A stretch of 64,000 bases of DNA, taken from assembly GCF_014647675.1 (NCBI RefSeq), contig NZ_BMPQ01000012.1, positions 82,783 to 146,782 on the forward strand, read 5' to 3'. The notes beneath the pieces are model-generated. The model ran no database searches. It was not told the DNA's origin and saw nothing but the letters and a program-made list of their open reading frames with translations. Below, piece after piece: positions 1 to 7,519 of this stretch (position 1 is the first letter of the stretch; each line of letters opens with the position of its first letter). The translations under genes and the position numbers were made by a program. The DNA comes from Streptomyces flaveus (GTDB lineage Bacteria; Actinomycetota; Actinomycetes; Streptomycetales; Streptomycetaceae).

Positions 1-459
1 CGCGACGATCGGGCGGGGCTTTCGGGGGCCGCGCTGGACCGGTGCCGACGGGGTGGCGTACGGGGACGTATACGCCTCCACCGGCCGGGCCCCCGCCGCA
101 GGCGGCCCGAACGTCGGCGGTGGTCGGCCCGGCACGAACGCGGGGCCGCGGGGCTCTCCAAGTCCGGCGTACGGGGGCTCGGCGGGCGGCCCGCTCGAGT
201 GCGGGTCACCGGCCTGTGCACCTGGCTTCACACCGCCGTACGGATCGTGCGACGGCGCGCCCGAGTCCGCGTCCCGGGCGCCCGCGCCCTCGAAGGAGCC
301 CCCGCGCGCCGCGGCCAGACCCGGGTACGGGTCGTCGGCCTCCGGCCTCGACCAGCCGTCGTCAGCTCCGGTGTCACCGTACGGATGCTCGCGACCGTCG
401 GGCCCGGGGCCCGGAGGGGCCGCGGGCCCCGGGTGGCCGGTGTGTCGGTTGTCGGACAC
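1..459 (-). CDS. Pro/Gly-rich disordered N terminus of an unidentified protein (partial)
   Basis: I read this frame directly. A GTG start follows a strong GGAGGAG-type ribosome site and begins VSDNRHTGHPGP; all 153 codons to the window edge are open. The visible part is low in hydrophobics and rich in Pro, Gly, Asp and Tyr, with repeated DPYxG / PYAGL-like motifs, so it is probably an intrinsically disordered N-terminal tail. No catalytic domain is visible, so function cannot be assigned. It is downstream of the MoxR-DUF58-VWA genes and in the same direction, but separated from them by about 180 bp containing two dispersed-repeat copies, so co-transcription is uncertain. The C terminus lies outside the window. 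Confidence 0.6.
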   Translation of the reverse strand, partial: MSDNRHTGHPGPAAPPGPGPDGREHPYGDTGADDGWSRPEADDPYPGLAAARGGSFEGAGARDADSGAPSHDPYGGVKPGAQAGDPHSSGPPAEPPYAGLGEPRGPAFVPGRPPPTFGPPAAGARPVEAYTSPYATPSAPVQRGPRKPRPIVA

Positions 460-480
460 GAAAACTCCTCCTTGGTCACC

Positions 481-604
481 GCGCCCCTTCAGGGGCACGG
501 GGCTGCATCAAATTGCGGCTCCACCAGCGCCCCGTCAGGGGCGCGGGGCTGTGTCGATTTGCGGCTCCGCCGCGCGGGCGCGACCAGCCACAACGAACCC
601 GCAG
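481..604. repeat. Tandem copies of a dispersed Streptomyces intergenic repeat
   Basis: Two adjacent copies share the pattern GCGCCCC-(T/G)TC-AGGGGC followed by RCGGGGCTG and TGCGGCTCC. The first copy (481-526) is shorter; the second (528-604) continues into GCGACCAGCCACAACG and ACCCGCAGC. The inverted repeat at the head of each copy can form a stable hairpin. The same family occurs at 50521-50593. These elements are common between Streptomyces genes. Here the copies follow the VWA gene, where they may end transcription or act as mRNA-stabilising hairpins (inference). Confidence 0.75.
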
Positions 605-638
605 CTTCGAACCGCCCTCCCAGCGGAGGGCCACCGCG

Positions 639-1589
639 TCACGGCAACCTCGAGAACCAGAGCAGGGACATCGCTGCGGCGGCAAGTGCCGCAAGCAGCC
701 CCGCCGCGACGAACCACTGCCAGATCTCACGTTCCTCCGTGCGGTGCCCCACGGAGCTGCCGATGTCCTCGTACACCGCCTGGAGTTCTTCCCCGGTCGC
801 GGCCTCGTGGAAGTCCCCACCGGTGCTGGAGGCAAGGTTCTCCAGAGCAGGGCCGTCCACAGGGACGGGGATGCTGTCGCCCGAGGGCAGCTCGATGGTG
901 CCCCCTTCCGTGCCGTACGCGATGGTCGAGACCGGGATCTGGTCGCCGGCCGCCTCTTCGGCCGCCTCCTCGATGGAGCGGCCCGTGGTGTTGGAGCCGT
1001 CCGACAGGAGCACGATGTGCGCGGGCGGCGGACGGCGTTCGGCCTCCCGGTCGAGCATGCGGACGGCGTCGCGCGAGGCCACGACGGCCTCGCCGATCGC
1101 CGTGCCCTCGCCGGTGGTGAGCTGTTCGATGGCGGTGCGCAGCGCGGCCCGGTCGGTGGTCGGCGGCACCGCCACGTTCGCGGTGCCGCTGAAGGGGACG
1201 AGCCCGGCGTTGAAGCGCTCGGGCAGCCGGTCGACGAAGGCGAGGGCCGCTTGCTGGGCCGCCTCGAAGCGGGTCGGCTCGACATCCGTGGCCTCCATGG
1301 AGGCCGAGACGTCGAAGGCGACGACGATCGTGGCCCGTTCGCGCGGCACCTGCACCTCGGTGGTGGGCCGGGCGAAACCGACGATCAGCAGGCCGACCAT
1401 GGCGCAGAAAGCGGCTGCGGGGACATGCCGGCGCCAGCCCGGCTGCTTGGGCGCGACCTTGTCCAGCAGATCGAGGTTGGTGAACCGGACGGCGTACCGG
1501 CCGCGTCGGCGCTGCACCACCAGATACACGGCGATCAGCGCGAGCAAGGGCACCAGGAGCAGCAGCCAGCCGGGCGAACGCAGACTCAT
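639..1589 (-). CDS. VWA-domain membrane protein (BatA-like)
   Basis: The 316-residue protein begins MSLRSPGWLLLLV after a GGGAGCT ribosome site; a longer frame exists, but this start has the better RBS and gives the usual BatA-like topology. There are two N-terminal membrane segments (about residues 6-24 and 57-75), then a von Willebrand A domain with the MIDAS motif DVSAS and a downstream LLSDGSNTTG segment, and a C-terminal membrane helix ending WFSRLP. It is the third gene after moxR and the DUF58 gene. Such proteins work with MoxR AAA+ ATPases in membrane-associated chaperone-like complexes, but the client is not identifiable here. Confidence 0.85.
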   Translation of the reverse strand: MSLRSPGWLLLLVPLLALIAVYLVVQRRRGRYAVRFTNLDLLDKVAPKQPGWRRHVPAAAFCAMVGLLIVGFARPTTEVQVPRERATIVVAFDVSASMEATDVEPTRFEAAQQAALAFVDRLPERFNAGLVPFSGTANVAVPPTTDRAALRTAIEQLTTGEGTAIGEAVVASRDAVRMLDREAERRPPPAHIVLLSDGSNTTGRSIEEAAEEAAGDQIPVSTIAYGTEGGTIELPSGDSIPVPVDGPALENLASSTGGDFHEAATGEELQAVYEDIGSSVGHRTEEREIWQWFVAAGLLAALAAAAMSLLWFSRLP

Positions 1590-1665
1590 GGCAGCTCCCG
1601 GTGGACGGATGGCGATGGGGATGAGGACGGCGGTGACATGGCACTCACCTGCACGGGCCGGGCGT

Positions 1666-2589
1666 TCACGCGGCACCGCCTCCCGCCCTGCGCCGCTGGG
1701 CCGCGACATGGCGTACGACATCACGCACCCAGTCACGATCCGTACGCAGCCGCAGATGGGCCGCGCCCGCCCGGCGTATGGACGTCTTGATCAACGCCCG
1801 CTGTTCCAGCGCCGCCGCGGCGTACCGCTCGCGCAACCGCCGTGCGTTGGTGGGGATTTCACGCCTGCGGCCGGTCTCGGGGTCGACGACGGTGAGCAAC
1901 CCCACATCAGGCAGCTCCAGTTCGCGGGGGTCGACCGTCTCGACCGCGAGCAGCTGGTGGCGGTGGGCGATGGTGCGCAGCGGCTGCTCCCAGCCGGTCT
2001 CCAGGAAGTCGGAGACGACGGCGACGAGGCCGCTGCCGGGCAGGGTGCGCAGCGCGTACAGGGCGTCGGCGAGGCTCTGCCCGGCGGCGGTCTGGCCGGG
2101 TGCCACGCGGGGACGGTCCAGGGCGGCGCGCAGCACCCTGAGGAGGTGGCCGCGGCCGGTGCGCGGCGGGATCCGCCGGATGCCGTCGGGGCCGGTGATC
2201 TGGGCGCCGATCCGGTTCCCGGCCCGCTCGGTGAGGAAGGCGACGGCCGCGGCAGCGCCGACGGCCAGGTCGCGTTTCTCCATCTGGGCGGTGCCGAAGT
2301 CCATGCTCGCGGAGGCGTCGAGGACGATCCAGGTGGTCAGTTCACGGTCGGCGAGGGTGAGCCGGACGTGCGGGACGGTGGTGCGCGCGGTGGCGCTCCA
2401 GTCCATCCGGCGTACGTCGTCCCCTATGGCGTACGGACGGGTCTCGGACACCTCGCTGCCGGGACCGGGCACCAGCCCCGTGTGATCGCCCTGGAGGAGG
2501 CCGTCGGGACGGCGGGTGAAGAGCAACTCCAGGTGTTTCAGGGCTTGTTCGGGAGTGAGTTCACGCAGGCTCGGGGTGCTGCCGCTCAT
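1666..2589 (-). CDS. DUF58 domain protein
   Basis: A 307-residue DUF58 protein. The diagnostic region is GDDVRRMDWSATART, which follows a Gly/Pro-rich segment, and a VWA-like core with DASASMDFG follows at about residue 92. There is no convincing membrane segment, so this is the soluble form of the family. Its start codon overlaps the moxR stop (ATGA, 2586-2589), indicating translational coupling, and the VWA gene follows after 76 bp. MoxR-DUF58-VWA triplets are widespread; DUF58 is thought to couple the ATPase to the VWA partner. Substrate unknown. Confidence 0.85.
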   Translation of the reverse strand: MSGSTPSLRELTPEQALKHLELLFTRRPDGLLQGDHTGLVPGPGSEVSETRPYAIGDDVRRMDWSATARTTVPHVRLTLADRELTTWIVLDASASMDFGTAQMEKRDLAVGAAAAVAFLTERAGNRIGAQITGPDGIRRIPPRTGRGHLLRVLRAALDRPRVAPGQTAAGQSLADALYALRTLPGSGLVAVVSDFLETGWEQPLRTIAHRHQLLAVETVDPRELELPDVGLLTVVDPETGRRREIPTNARRLRERYAAAALEQRALIKTSIRRAGAAHLRLRTDRDWVRDVVRHVAAQRRRAGGGAA

Positions 2590-3590
2590 GCCGCATTCTC
2601 CTCCTGGTCGGGCCCGAGGTCGTGGCGCGGACTGACCCGTGGCTGCTCCACCGCGGCCAGCACCTCGTCGACGATCCCGGCTCCGGTGATGCCGTCGGCG
2701 AGCGCGTCGAAGGACATCACCAGCCGGTGCGCGATGACCTCGTGGGCCAGATCGTGCACGTCCTCGGGGAGGACGTAGCCACGGCCGCGCAACAGGGCGA
2801 GCGCGCGGGCGGCGGCGACCAGGCCGAGGGTGGCGCGAGGTCCCGCGCCGTGCGCCAGCCGGCCGTCGCGGCCCGCGAGTTCACGGGTCGAGACGATCAG
2901 CCGTACCGCGTACTCGGCGATCGCGTGGTGCACGAACACCTCGTCGGCGGCGCGCTGGAGCGCGATCAGCCGCTCCGGGGTGAGGACGGGGCGCGCCCGG
3001 GGTGGGTCGACGCTCATCCGGTAGAGGATCGCGAGTTCTTCGGACTCGCTCGGGGCGGCGATCTCCACCTTGAGCAGGAAGCGGTCGCGCTGGGCTTCGG
3101 GGAGTTGGTAGACGCCCTCGGACTCGATGGGGTTCTGGGTGGCGAGTACGAGGAACGGCTGGGGGACGGGGATGGTGGTGCCGCCGATGGAGACCTGGTG
3201 CTCGCCCATCACTTCGAGGAGCGCGGACTGCACCTTGGCGGGGGCGCGGTTGATCTCGTCGGCGAGGACGAAGTTCGCGACGACGGGGCCGGGTTCGACG
3301 GTGAAGGTCTCACTGGACTGCCGGTAGATCCGGGTGCCGGTGATGTCGGACGGTACGAGGTCCGGGGTGAACTGGAGCCGCGCGAACTTTCCGCCCGCGA
3401 CCTGGGCGAGGGTCTTCGCGGCGAGCGTCTTGGCGACACCCGGCACGCCCTGCAGCAGGCAGTGCCCACGGGCCAGGACCGCGGTGAACATCCGCTCAAC
3501 CATGCGGTCTTGGCCGACTATCACGCGCTTGACCTCGAAGAGCGCCTCTTCGAGAAGCTTGCCGTCGCTTGTCTCGTGGTTCGTGGTCAC
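2586..3590 (-). CDS. MoxR-family AAA+ ATPase
   Basis: The 334-residue protein has a Walker A motif GVPGVAKT (about residues 49-56), a Walker B motif LADEIN, sensor 1 in LATQNPIE and the C-terminal AAA lid. Length and motifs fit MoxR proteins, which act with VWA-containing partners in metal-centre insertion or protein-complex assembly. The start is a GTG (VTTNHETSD) behind CGGAGG. It is first in the MoxR-DUF58-VWA operon, and the promoter must lie in the roughly 300 bp shared with the divergent aldo/keto reductase gene. Confidence 0.92.
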   Translation of the reverse strand: MTTNHETSDGKLLEEALFEVKRVIVGQDRMVERMFTAVLARGHCLLQGVPGVAKTLAAKTLAQVAGGKFARLQFTPDLVPSDITGTRIYRQSSETFTVEPGPVVANFVLADEINRAPAKVQSALLEVMGEHQVSIGGTTIPVPQPFLVLATQNPIESEGVYQLPEAQRDRFLLKVEIAAPSESEELAILYRMSVDPPRARPVLTPERLIALQRAADEVFVHHAIAEYAVRLIVSTRELAGRDGRLAHGAGPRATLGLVAAARALALLRGRGYVLPEDVHDLAHEVIAHRLVMSFDALADGITGAGIVDEVLAAVEQPRVSPRHDLGPDQEENAA

Positions 3591-3887
3591 CGTGCCTCCG
3601 CGCTGTCTGATGCGAGGACCGTGTGGGGCGTACGTGTCATGGTCTTGTCGCTCCTTAGCGCCGTCGGGCTGCGGCTCCGCCCGTCGCGCGGGGCGGGCGA
3701 GGCCGTTGTGAGGCGTTGCCTGGGAGCAAGACCATCAGGCGGGGGCGAAAACCGGCTTAAGGACGGCGCAACGCGAGGCAGAGCGGAGTTCCGGGACCTC
3801 GTCATCGCGGGTGGGCACAGCGGCCAACGGCCAGAGGAACGGTTACGTTGGTCCGGAGCCGCACAAGAGCGACCGAACGGAGCCCCC
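3591..3887. other. Divergent intergenic region between moxR and aldo/keto reductase
   Basis: This 297-bp stretch separates two divergent genes and must hold both promoters. Short open frames exist on both strands, but none has a convincing ribosome site or recognisable protein. I see no clear operator, riboswitch or repeat. Confidence 0.4.
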
Positions 3888-4859
3888 ATGCCCTTCGCCC
3901 GACTCGCCTCAGCGACGACCCCCACCTGCCACATCGGCCTGGGCCTCGCCGCCGTCGGCCGCCCCGGCTATATCAACCTCGGCCGCGAGAGCGACCTCCC
4001 GGCCGAGCGCAGCGTCGAGGCGTTGCGCGAGCGATCTCATGAACTCCTCGACGCCGCCTACGCCCAGGGCGTCCGCTACTTCGACGCGGCCCGCTCGTAC
4101 GGCCGTTCCGAGGAGTTCCTCACCGACTGGCTGCGCACCCGGCCCGAGGTCGACGATGTCGTCATCGGCAGCAAGTGGGGCTACACCTACACCGCGGGCT
4201 GGCGGGCGGACGCCGAGGAGCACGAGGTCAAGGACCACAGCGTCACCACGTACGAGCGGCAGCGCGCCGAGTCCGCCGAACTGCTCGGCGACCGGCTCGA
4301 CCTGTACCAGATCCACTCGGTGACCCCGGACAGCCCGGCCCTCACCGACAAGGAACTCCACGCCAAGCTGGCGGAGGCCGCAGCCCAGGGGCTCACGATC
4401 GGCTTCTCCACCAGTGGACCGGCCCAGGCCGACGCCATCCGGGCCGCGCTCGCCGTGACGGTCGAGGGCGAGCCCCTCTTCCGTACCGTCCAGGCCACCT
4501 ACAACGCGCTGGAGATCTCCGCCGCGCCCGCGCTCGCCGAGGCGCATGCCGCCGGGCTCACCGTGATCGTCAAGGAGGCCATGGCCAACGGCCGCCTCGC
4601 CGGTCCGCACGCCCCGGAGGCGGTGCGCGCCATCGCCGAGGCGGCGGAACTCGGCGCCGACGCGGTCGCCCTCGCCCTCGTCCTGCGACAGCCCTGGGCC
4701 GGTGTCGTCCTCTCCGGCGCGGCCACCGTCAACCAGCTCGTCTCGAACCTGCACGCCGCGGTAGTCGACCTCGACGACGAACAGACGGCCCGGCTGGCCA
4801 CACTCGCCGAGGAGCCGGGCACGTACTGGGAGCGGCGCGGGCAGCTGCCCTGGCACTGA
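3888..4859 (+). CDS. Aldo/keto reductase
   Basis: The 323-residue protein starts MPFARLASATTPT. The frame is open far upstream, but only this ATG precedes the conserved beginning of the barrel. Family landmarks are the catalytic Asp and Tyr in YFDAARSYGRSE, the catalytic Lys in GSKWGYTY, and the substrate-side His in LYQIHSV. The C-terminal NADPH-binding part contains VVLSGAATVNQL. It is therefore a (beta/alpha)8 NADPH-dependent oxidoreductase of unknown substrate. It appears monocistronic, transcribed away from moxR and followed after 124 bp by the TetR gene. Confidence 0.9.
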   Translation: MPFARLASATTPTCHIGLGLAAVGRPGYINLGRESDLPAERSVEALRERSHELLDAAYAQGVRYFDAARSYGRSEEFLTDWLRTRPEVDDVVIGSKWGYTYTAGWRADAEEHEVKDHSVTTYERQRAESAELLGDRLDLYQIHSVTPDSPALTDKELHAKLAEAAAQGLTIGFSTSGPAQADAIRAALAVTVEGEPLFRTVQATYNALEISAAPALAEAHAAGLTVIVKEAMANGRLAGPHAPEAVRAIAEAAELGADAVALALVLRQPWAGVVLSGAATVNQLVSNLHAAVVDLDDEQTARLATLAEEPGTYWERRGQLPWH

Positions 4860-4946
4860 GCACCCACTGATCACCGGAGTCCAACACTGCGGGCACCGCA
4901 GGCAGGCATGACTGAGCGAGCATGAATGAGCCACGTACGCCTTGAG

Positions 4947-4964
4947 TGAGACACTCATGTCTCA
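4947..4964. promoter_or_regulatory. Perfect TGAGAC/GTCTCA palindrome before the TetR-MFS pair
   Basis: The half-sites TGAGAC (4947-4952) and GTCTCA (4959-4964) flank ACTCAT, giving an 18-bp dyad just upstream of the TetR start at 4984. A further half-site GTCTCAT is at 4979-4985, and a -10-like TATGGT lies at 4972-4977. This is the expected position of an autorepressor operator. Function is inferred. Confidence 0.55.
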
Positions 4965-4983
4965 TGTGGGCTATGGTTGTCTC

Positions 4984-5532
4984 ATGGCTGTCGATCGCTC
5001 CCACGTACTCCGCAGCGCCGCCGCGCTGCTCACCCGGAAGTCCACCTCCACCATGGACGAGGTCGCCAAGGCCGCCGGGATCAGCCGGGCCACCCTGCAC
5101 CGCCAGTTCGCAGGGCGCGACGCCCTCGTGCGAGCGCTCGAAGAGCTCGGCATCGAGGAGTGCGAGGCGGCGCTGGACGCGGCGCGGCTCGACGAGGGGT
5201 CCGCGAGCGATGCCGTACGCCGGCTGGTGCGCGAGATCGAGCCCGCCGCCGGACTGCTCTCGTTCCTCTACACGGAGAACCAGCTCTTCGAGGGTGAGCA
5301 GCAGAACGAGGGTTGGGCCCGGCTCGACGCCCGTATCTCCGCCCTGTTCCGGCGTGGCCAGGAGAGCGGCGAGTTCCGTATCGACCTCACGCCCGCCTGG
5401 CTCACCGAGGCGCTGTTCGCACTGATCGCGTCCTGCGCCTGGGTCGTACTGAACGGCAAGGTCGCCGCGAAGGACTTCCACCACATGATCGTCGAGCTGC
5501 TGCTCGGCGGCGCACTACGGAGAGAATCATGA
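4984..5532 (+). CDS. TetR/AcrR-family transcriptional regulator
   Basis: The 182-residue protein starts MAVDRSHVLRSA. Its N-terminal helix-turn-helix reads TMDEVAKAAGISRATLHRQFAGRDALV, matching TetR DNA-binding domains; the C-terminal ligand domain is divergent as usual. An upstream in-frame start would place coding sequence over the dyad operator, so the internal ATG is preferred. A -10-like element ends only a few bases before it, so the mRNA may be leaderless. The stop overlaps the start of the MFS gene by ATGA. It is probably a local repressor of its own operon, induced by an efflux substrate. Confidence 0.88.
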   Translation: MAVDRSHVLRSAAALLTRKSTSTMDEVAKAAGISRATLHRQFAGRDALVRALEELGIEECEAALDAARLDEGSASDAVRRLVREIEPAAGLLSFLYTENQLFEGEQQNEGWARLDARISALFRRGQESGEFRIDLTPAWLTEALFALIASCAWVVLNGKVAAKDFHHMIVELLLGGALRRES

Positions 5533-7067
5533 CCAGCACACAGCAGTGGACGGCGGCGACGGAAGTGGAGAAGCGCCCCGGGCGCTGGCTCGCACTGGCC
5601 GTGCTCGTCCTCGCCGTGCTGCTTGTGGCCGTCGACGCGACCGTACTCGGGCTTGCCACCCCGTACATCAGCGAGGACCTGAAGCCGTCCGGTACTCAGT
5701 TGCTGTGGATCGGTGACGTCTACTCGTTCGTGATCGCCGGTCTGCTCGTCTCGATGGGCAGCCTCGGCGACCGTATCGGCCGTAAGAAGCTGCTGCTCAT
5801 CGGCTCGGTCGCGTTCGGCCTGGTCTCCGTGCTCAACGCCTATGCGGGCACTGCGGAGTTGATGATCCTGGCGCGGGCGCTGCTCGGCGTCGCGGGCGCG
5901 ACCCTGATGCCCGCCACGCTCGCCCTCATCCGCAACCTCTTCCACGACCCGCGCGAACGCAGTCTCGCCGTCGGCATCTGGGGCGCGACCGCCTCCGCGG
6001 GCATGGCGATCGGGCCGATCGCCGGCGGTTTCCTGCTGGAGCACTTCTGGTGGGGCTCCGTCTTCCTCATCAACCTCCCCGTGATGGCGGTCCTCGTCGT
6101 CGTCGGCATGAAGCTGCTGCCCGAGTCCCGTGATCCCGAGCCCGGCCCGTGGGACCTGATCAGTGTCGTCCTGTCGCTCGTCGGGATGGTCGGCATCGTG
6201 TACGGGGTCAAGGAGGCCGCCGCGCACGGGGTGAGCGGGGAGGCGGCTGCCGCGGGTCTGCTCGGTGCCGCCGCGCTCTTCGGCTTCGTACGCCGTCAAT
6301 TCGCGCTGGAAACACCGCTGTTGGACATGCGGTTGTTCCGCAACCGCGGCTTCTCGGCGGCCGTGCTCGCCGATCTGCTGACCATTCTCGGCCTGTCGGG
6401 TCTGGTCTTCTTCCTCTCGCAGTACCTGCAACTCGTCCAGGGCATGCGGCCGTTGATGGCGGGTCTCGCCGAACTGCCCGCCGCGGTGGGCGCGGTGGTG
6501 GCCGGACTGATCGCGGGTTCGGTGGCGCGCCGATACTCGGTACGGGCCGTCGTCGCGGGCGGGCTCGCCGCGATCGGCCTCGCGCTGGCCACGCTCACGC
6601 TGCTGAGCCCGTCCACCGGCTATCCACTGCTCGGCGGCGCACTGCTGTTCGTGGGCGTCGGCGCGGGCTTCTCGTTCACCGTGACCGCCGACGTGATTCT
6701 CTCCAGTGTGCCGAAGGAGCAGGCGGGCGCCGCGTCCGCGGTCTCCGAGACGGCGTACGAACTCGGCGCGGCCCTCGGTATCGCGCTCCTCGGCTCCATC
6801 GTCACGGGCGTCTACGCCGGCTTCACGGCTCCGGCCGGTACGTCTCCGGGGGTGGCCGCAGCGGCGCACGAGTCCCTGGGCGGCGCGGTGGAGGCGACGG
6901 CGGGCCTGCCGAACGCCGAGGCGCTGCTGAGCGCCGCCCGCGCGGCCTTCGTCGACGGGCTCACGCTCGCGGCGGGTGCCGGCGCGGCGGTGCTGCTCGG
7001 CGCGGCGGTGGCGGCGTGGTTCCTGCTGCGGGGGCAGCGGCTAGAGGGCGGGACGGAGCACCCGTAG
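5529..7067 (+). CDS. MFS multidrug efflux transporter (DHA2/EmrB-QacA type)
   Basis: A 512-residue integral membrane protein with about 14 predicted membrane segments. The first helix contains VAVDATVLGLATPYI (motif D1 of DHA2 drug:H+ antiporters), loop 2-3 contains GDRIGRKK (motif A), and helix 5 has the GIWGATASAGMAIGPIAGG pattern (motif C, characteristic of exporters). It is translationally coupled to the upstream TetR regulator, which suggests inducible export of a toxic compound or secondary metabolite. The actual substrate cannot be inferred. Confidence 0.92.
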   Translation: MTSTQQWTAATEVEKRPGRWLALAVLVLAVLLVAVDATVLGLATPYISEDLKPSGTQLLWIGDVYSFVIAGLLVSMGSLGDRIGRKKLLLIGSVAFGLVSVLNAYAGTAELMILARALLGVAGATLMPATLALIRNLFHDPRERSLAVGIWGATASAGMAIGPIAGGFLLEHFWWGSVFLINLPVMAVLVVVGMKLLPESRDPEPGPWDLISVVLSLVGMVGIVYGVKEAAAHGVSGEAAAAGLLGAAALFGFVRRQFALETPLLDMRLFRNRGFSAAVLADLLTILGLSGLVFFLSQYLQLVQGMRPLMAGLAELPAAVGAVVAGLIAGSVARRYSVRAVVAGGLAAIGLALATLTLLSPSTGYPLLGGALLFVGVGAGFSFTVTADVILSSVPKEQAGAASAVSETAYELGAALGIALLGSIVTGVYAGFTAPAGTSPGVAAAAHESLGGAVEATAGLPNAEALLSAARAAFVDGLTLAAGAGAAVLLGAAVAAWFLLRGQRLEGGTEHP

Positions 7068-7082
7068 CCCGCCGCGCGCCGT

Positions 7083-7133
7083 GGTGGCCTGGTGGCGTAC
7101 GGGTGCCCAAGTCACCCAAATCCCCAGGCCACC
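7083..7133. terminator. Stem-loop downstream of the MFS gene
   Basis: GGTGGCCTGG (7083-7092) is exactly complementary to CCAGGCCACC (7124-7133). The hairpin starts 15 bp after the MFS stop, as expected for a terminator. It has no strong U-tract, which is usual in streptomycetes. Confidence 0.6.
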
Positions 7134-7219
7134 GGCCGCTTTAAGCCCGTTTTCGCCCTCACCTGATGCTCTTGGACGTGTACCCGATGTCGTCCCACTC
7201 GGCTGAAGGAGCCACCGAC

Positions 7220-7471
7220 ATGACACGTCGTACCCGTAAGACAGTTGTCGTCGCCGCTACTGTGCTGGCCGTCGCGGGCCTGGCCGGAGGCGGTGTCGCC
7301 ATCGCCGCCGACGGCGACCGACCGCCGCGCGACAAGGTCGAGTTCGTCGTCGAGGAAGGCACGTCGAACAGCGGAACCAGCGCCTGGAGCGAAGAGGACT
7401 GCCCTGAGAAGGACGGGGGCAGCGGCAGCACCCCGTCCGAGTCCACGGGCGATCCGGCCGACGCGCTGTGA
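7220..7471 (+). CDS. Small secreted protein, unknown function
   Basis: An 83-residue protein starting MTRRTRKTVVVAA after a GAAGGAG ribosome site. A twin-Arg/Lys N terminus is followed by a hydrophobic segment (VVVAATVLAVAGLAGGGVA) and a probable signal peptidase site near AIAADG. The mature part is about 50 residues, acidic and Ser/Gly-rich, with a single Cys. I recognise no family. It lies after the MFS terminator and is convergent with argH. Confidence 0.65.
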   Translation: MTRRTRKTVVVAATVLAVAGLAGGGVAIAADGDRPPRDKVEFVVEEGTSNSGTSAWSEEDCPEKDGGSGSTPSESTGDPADAL

Positions 7472-7519
7472 CCGCCGCGCTCCCCCGCTGACCTCAGGCA
7501 CTCACGGGCGCTCACCCGC

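Noticed and set aside
199..2778. 859-codon open frame on the plus strand across the MoxR-DUF58-VWA operon
   Set aside because: It is the shadow of the minus-strand genes in high-GC DNA. It is rich in Arg/Ser/Pro without domains, while the minus frames encode clear MoxR, DUF58 and VWA proteins.
2622..3887. Upstream extension of the aldo/keto reductase frame
   Set aside because: The open frame crosses the moxR gene in antisense; conserved family sequence begins only at ATG 3888.
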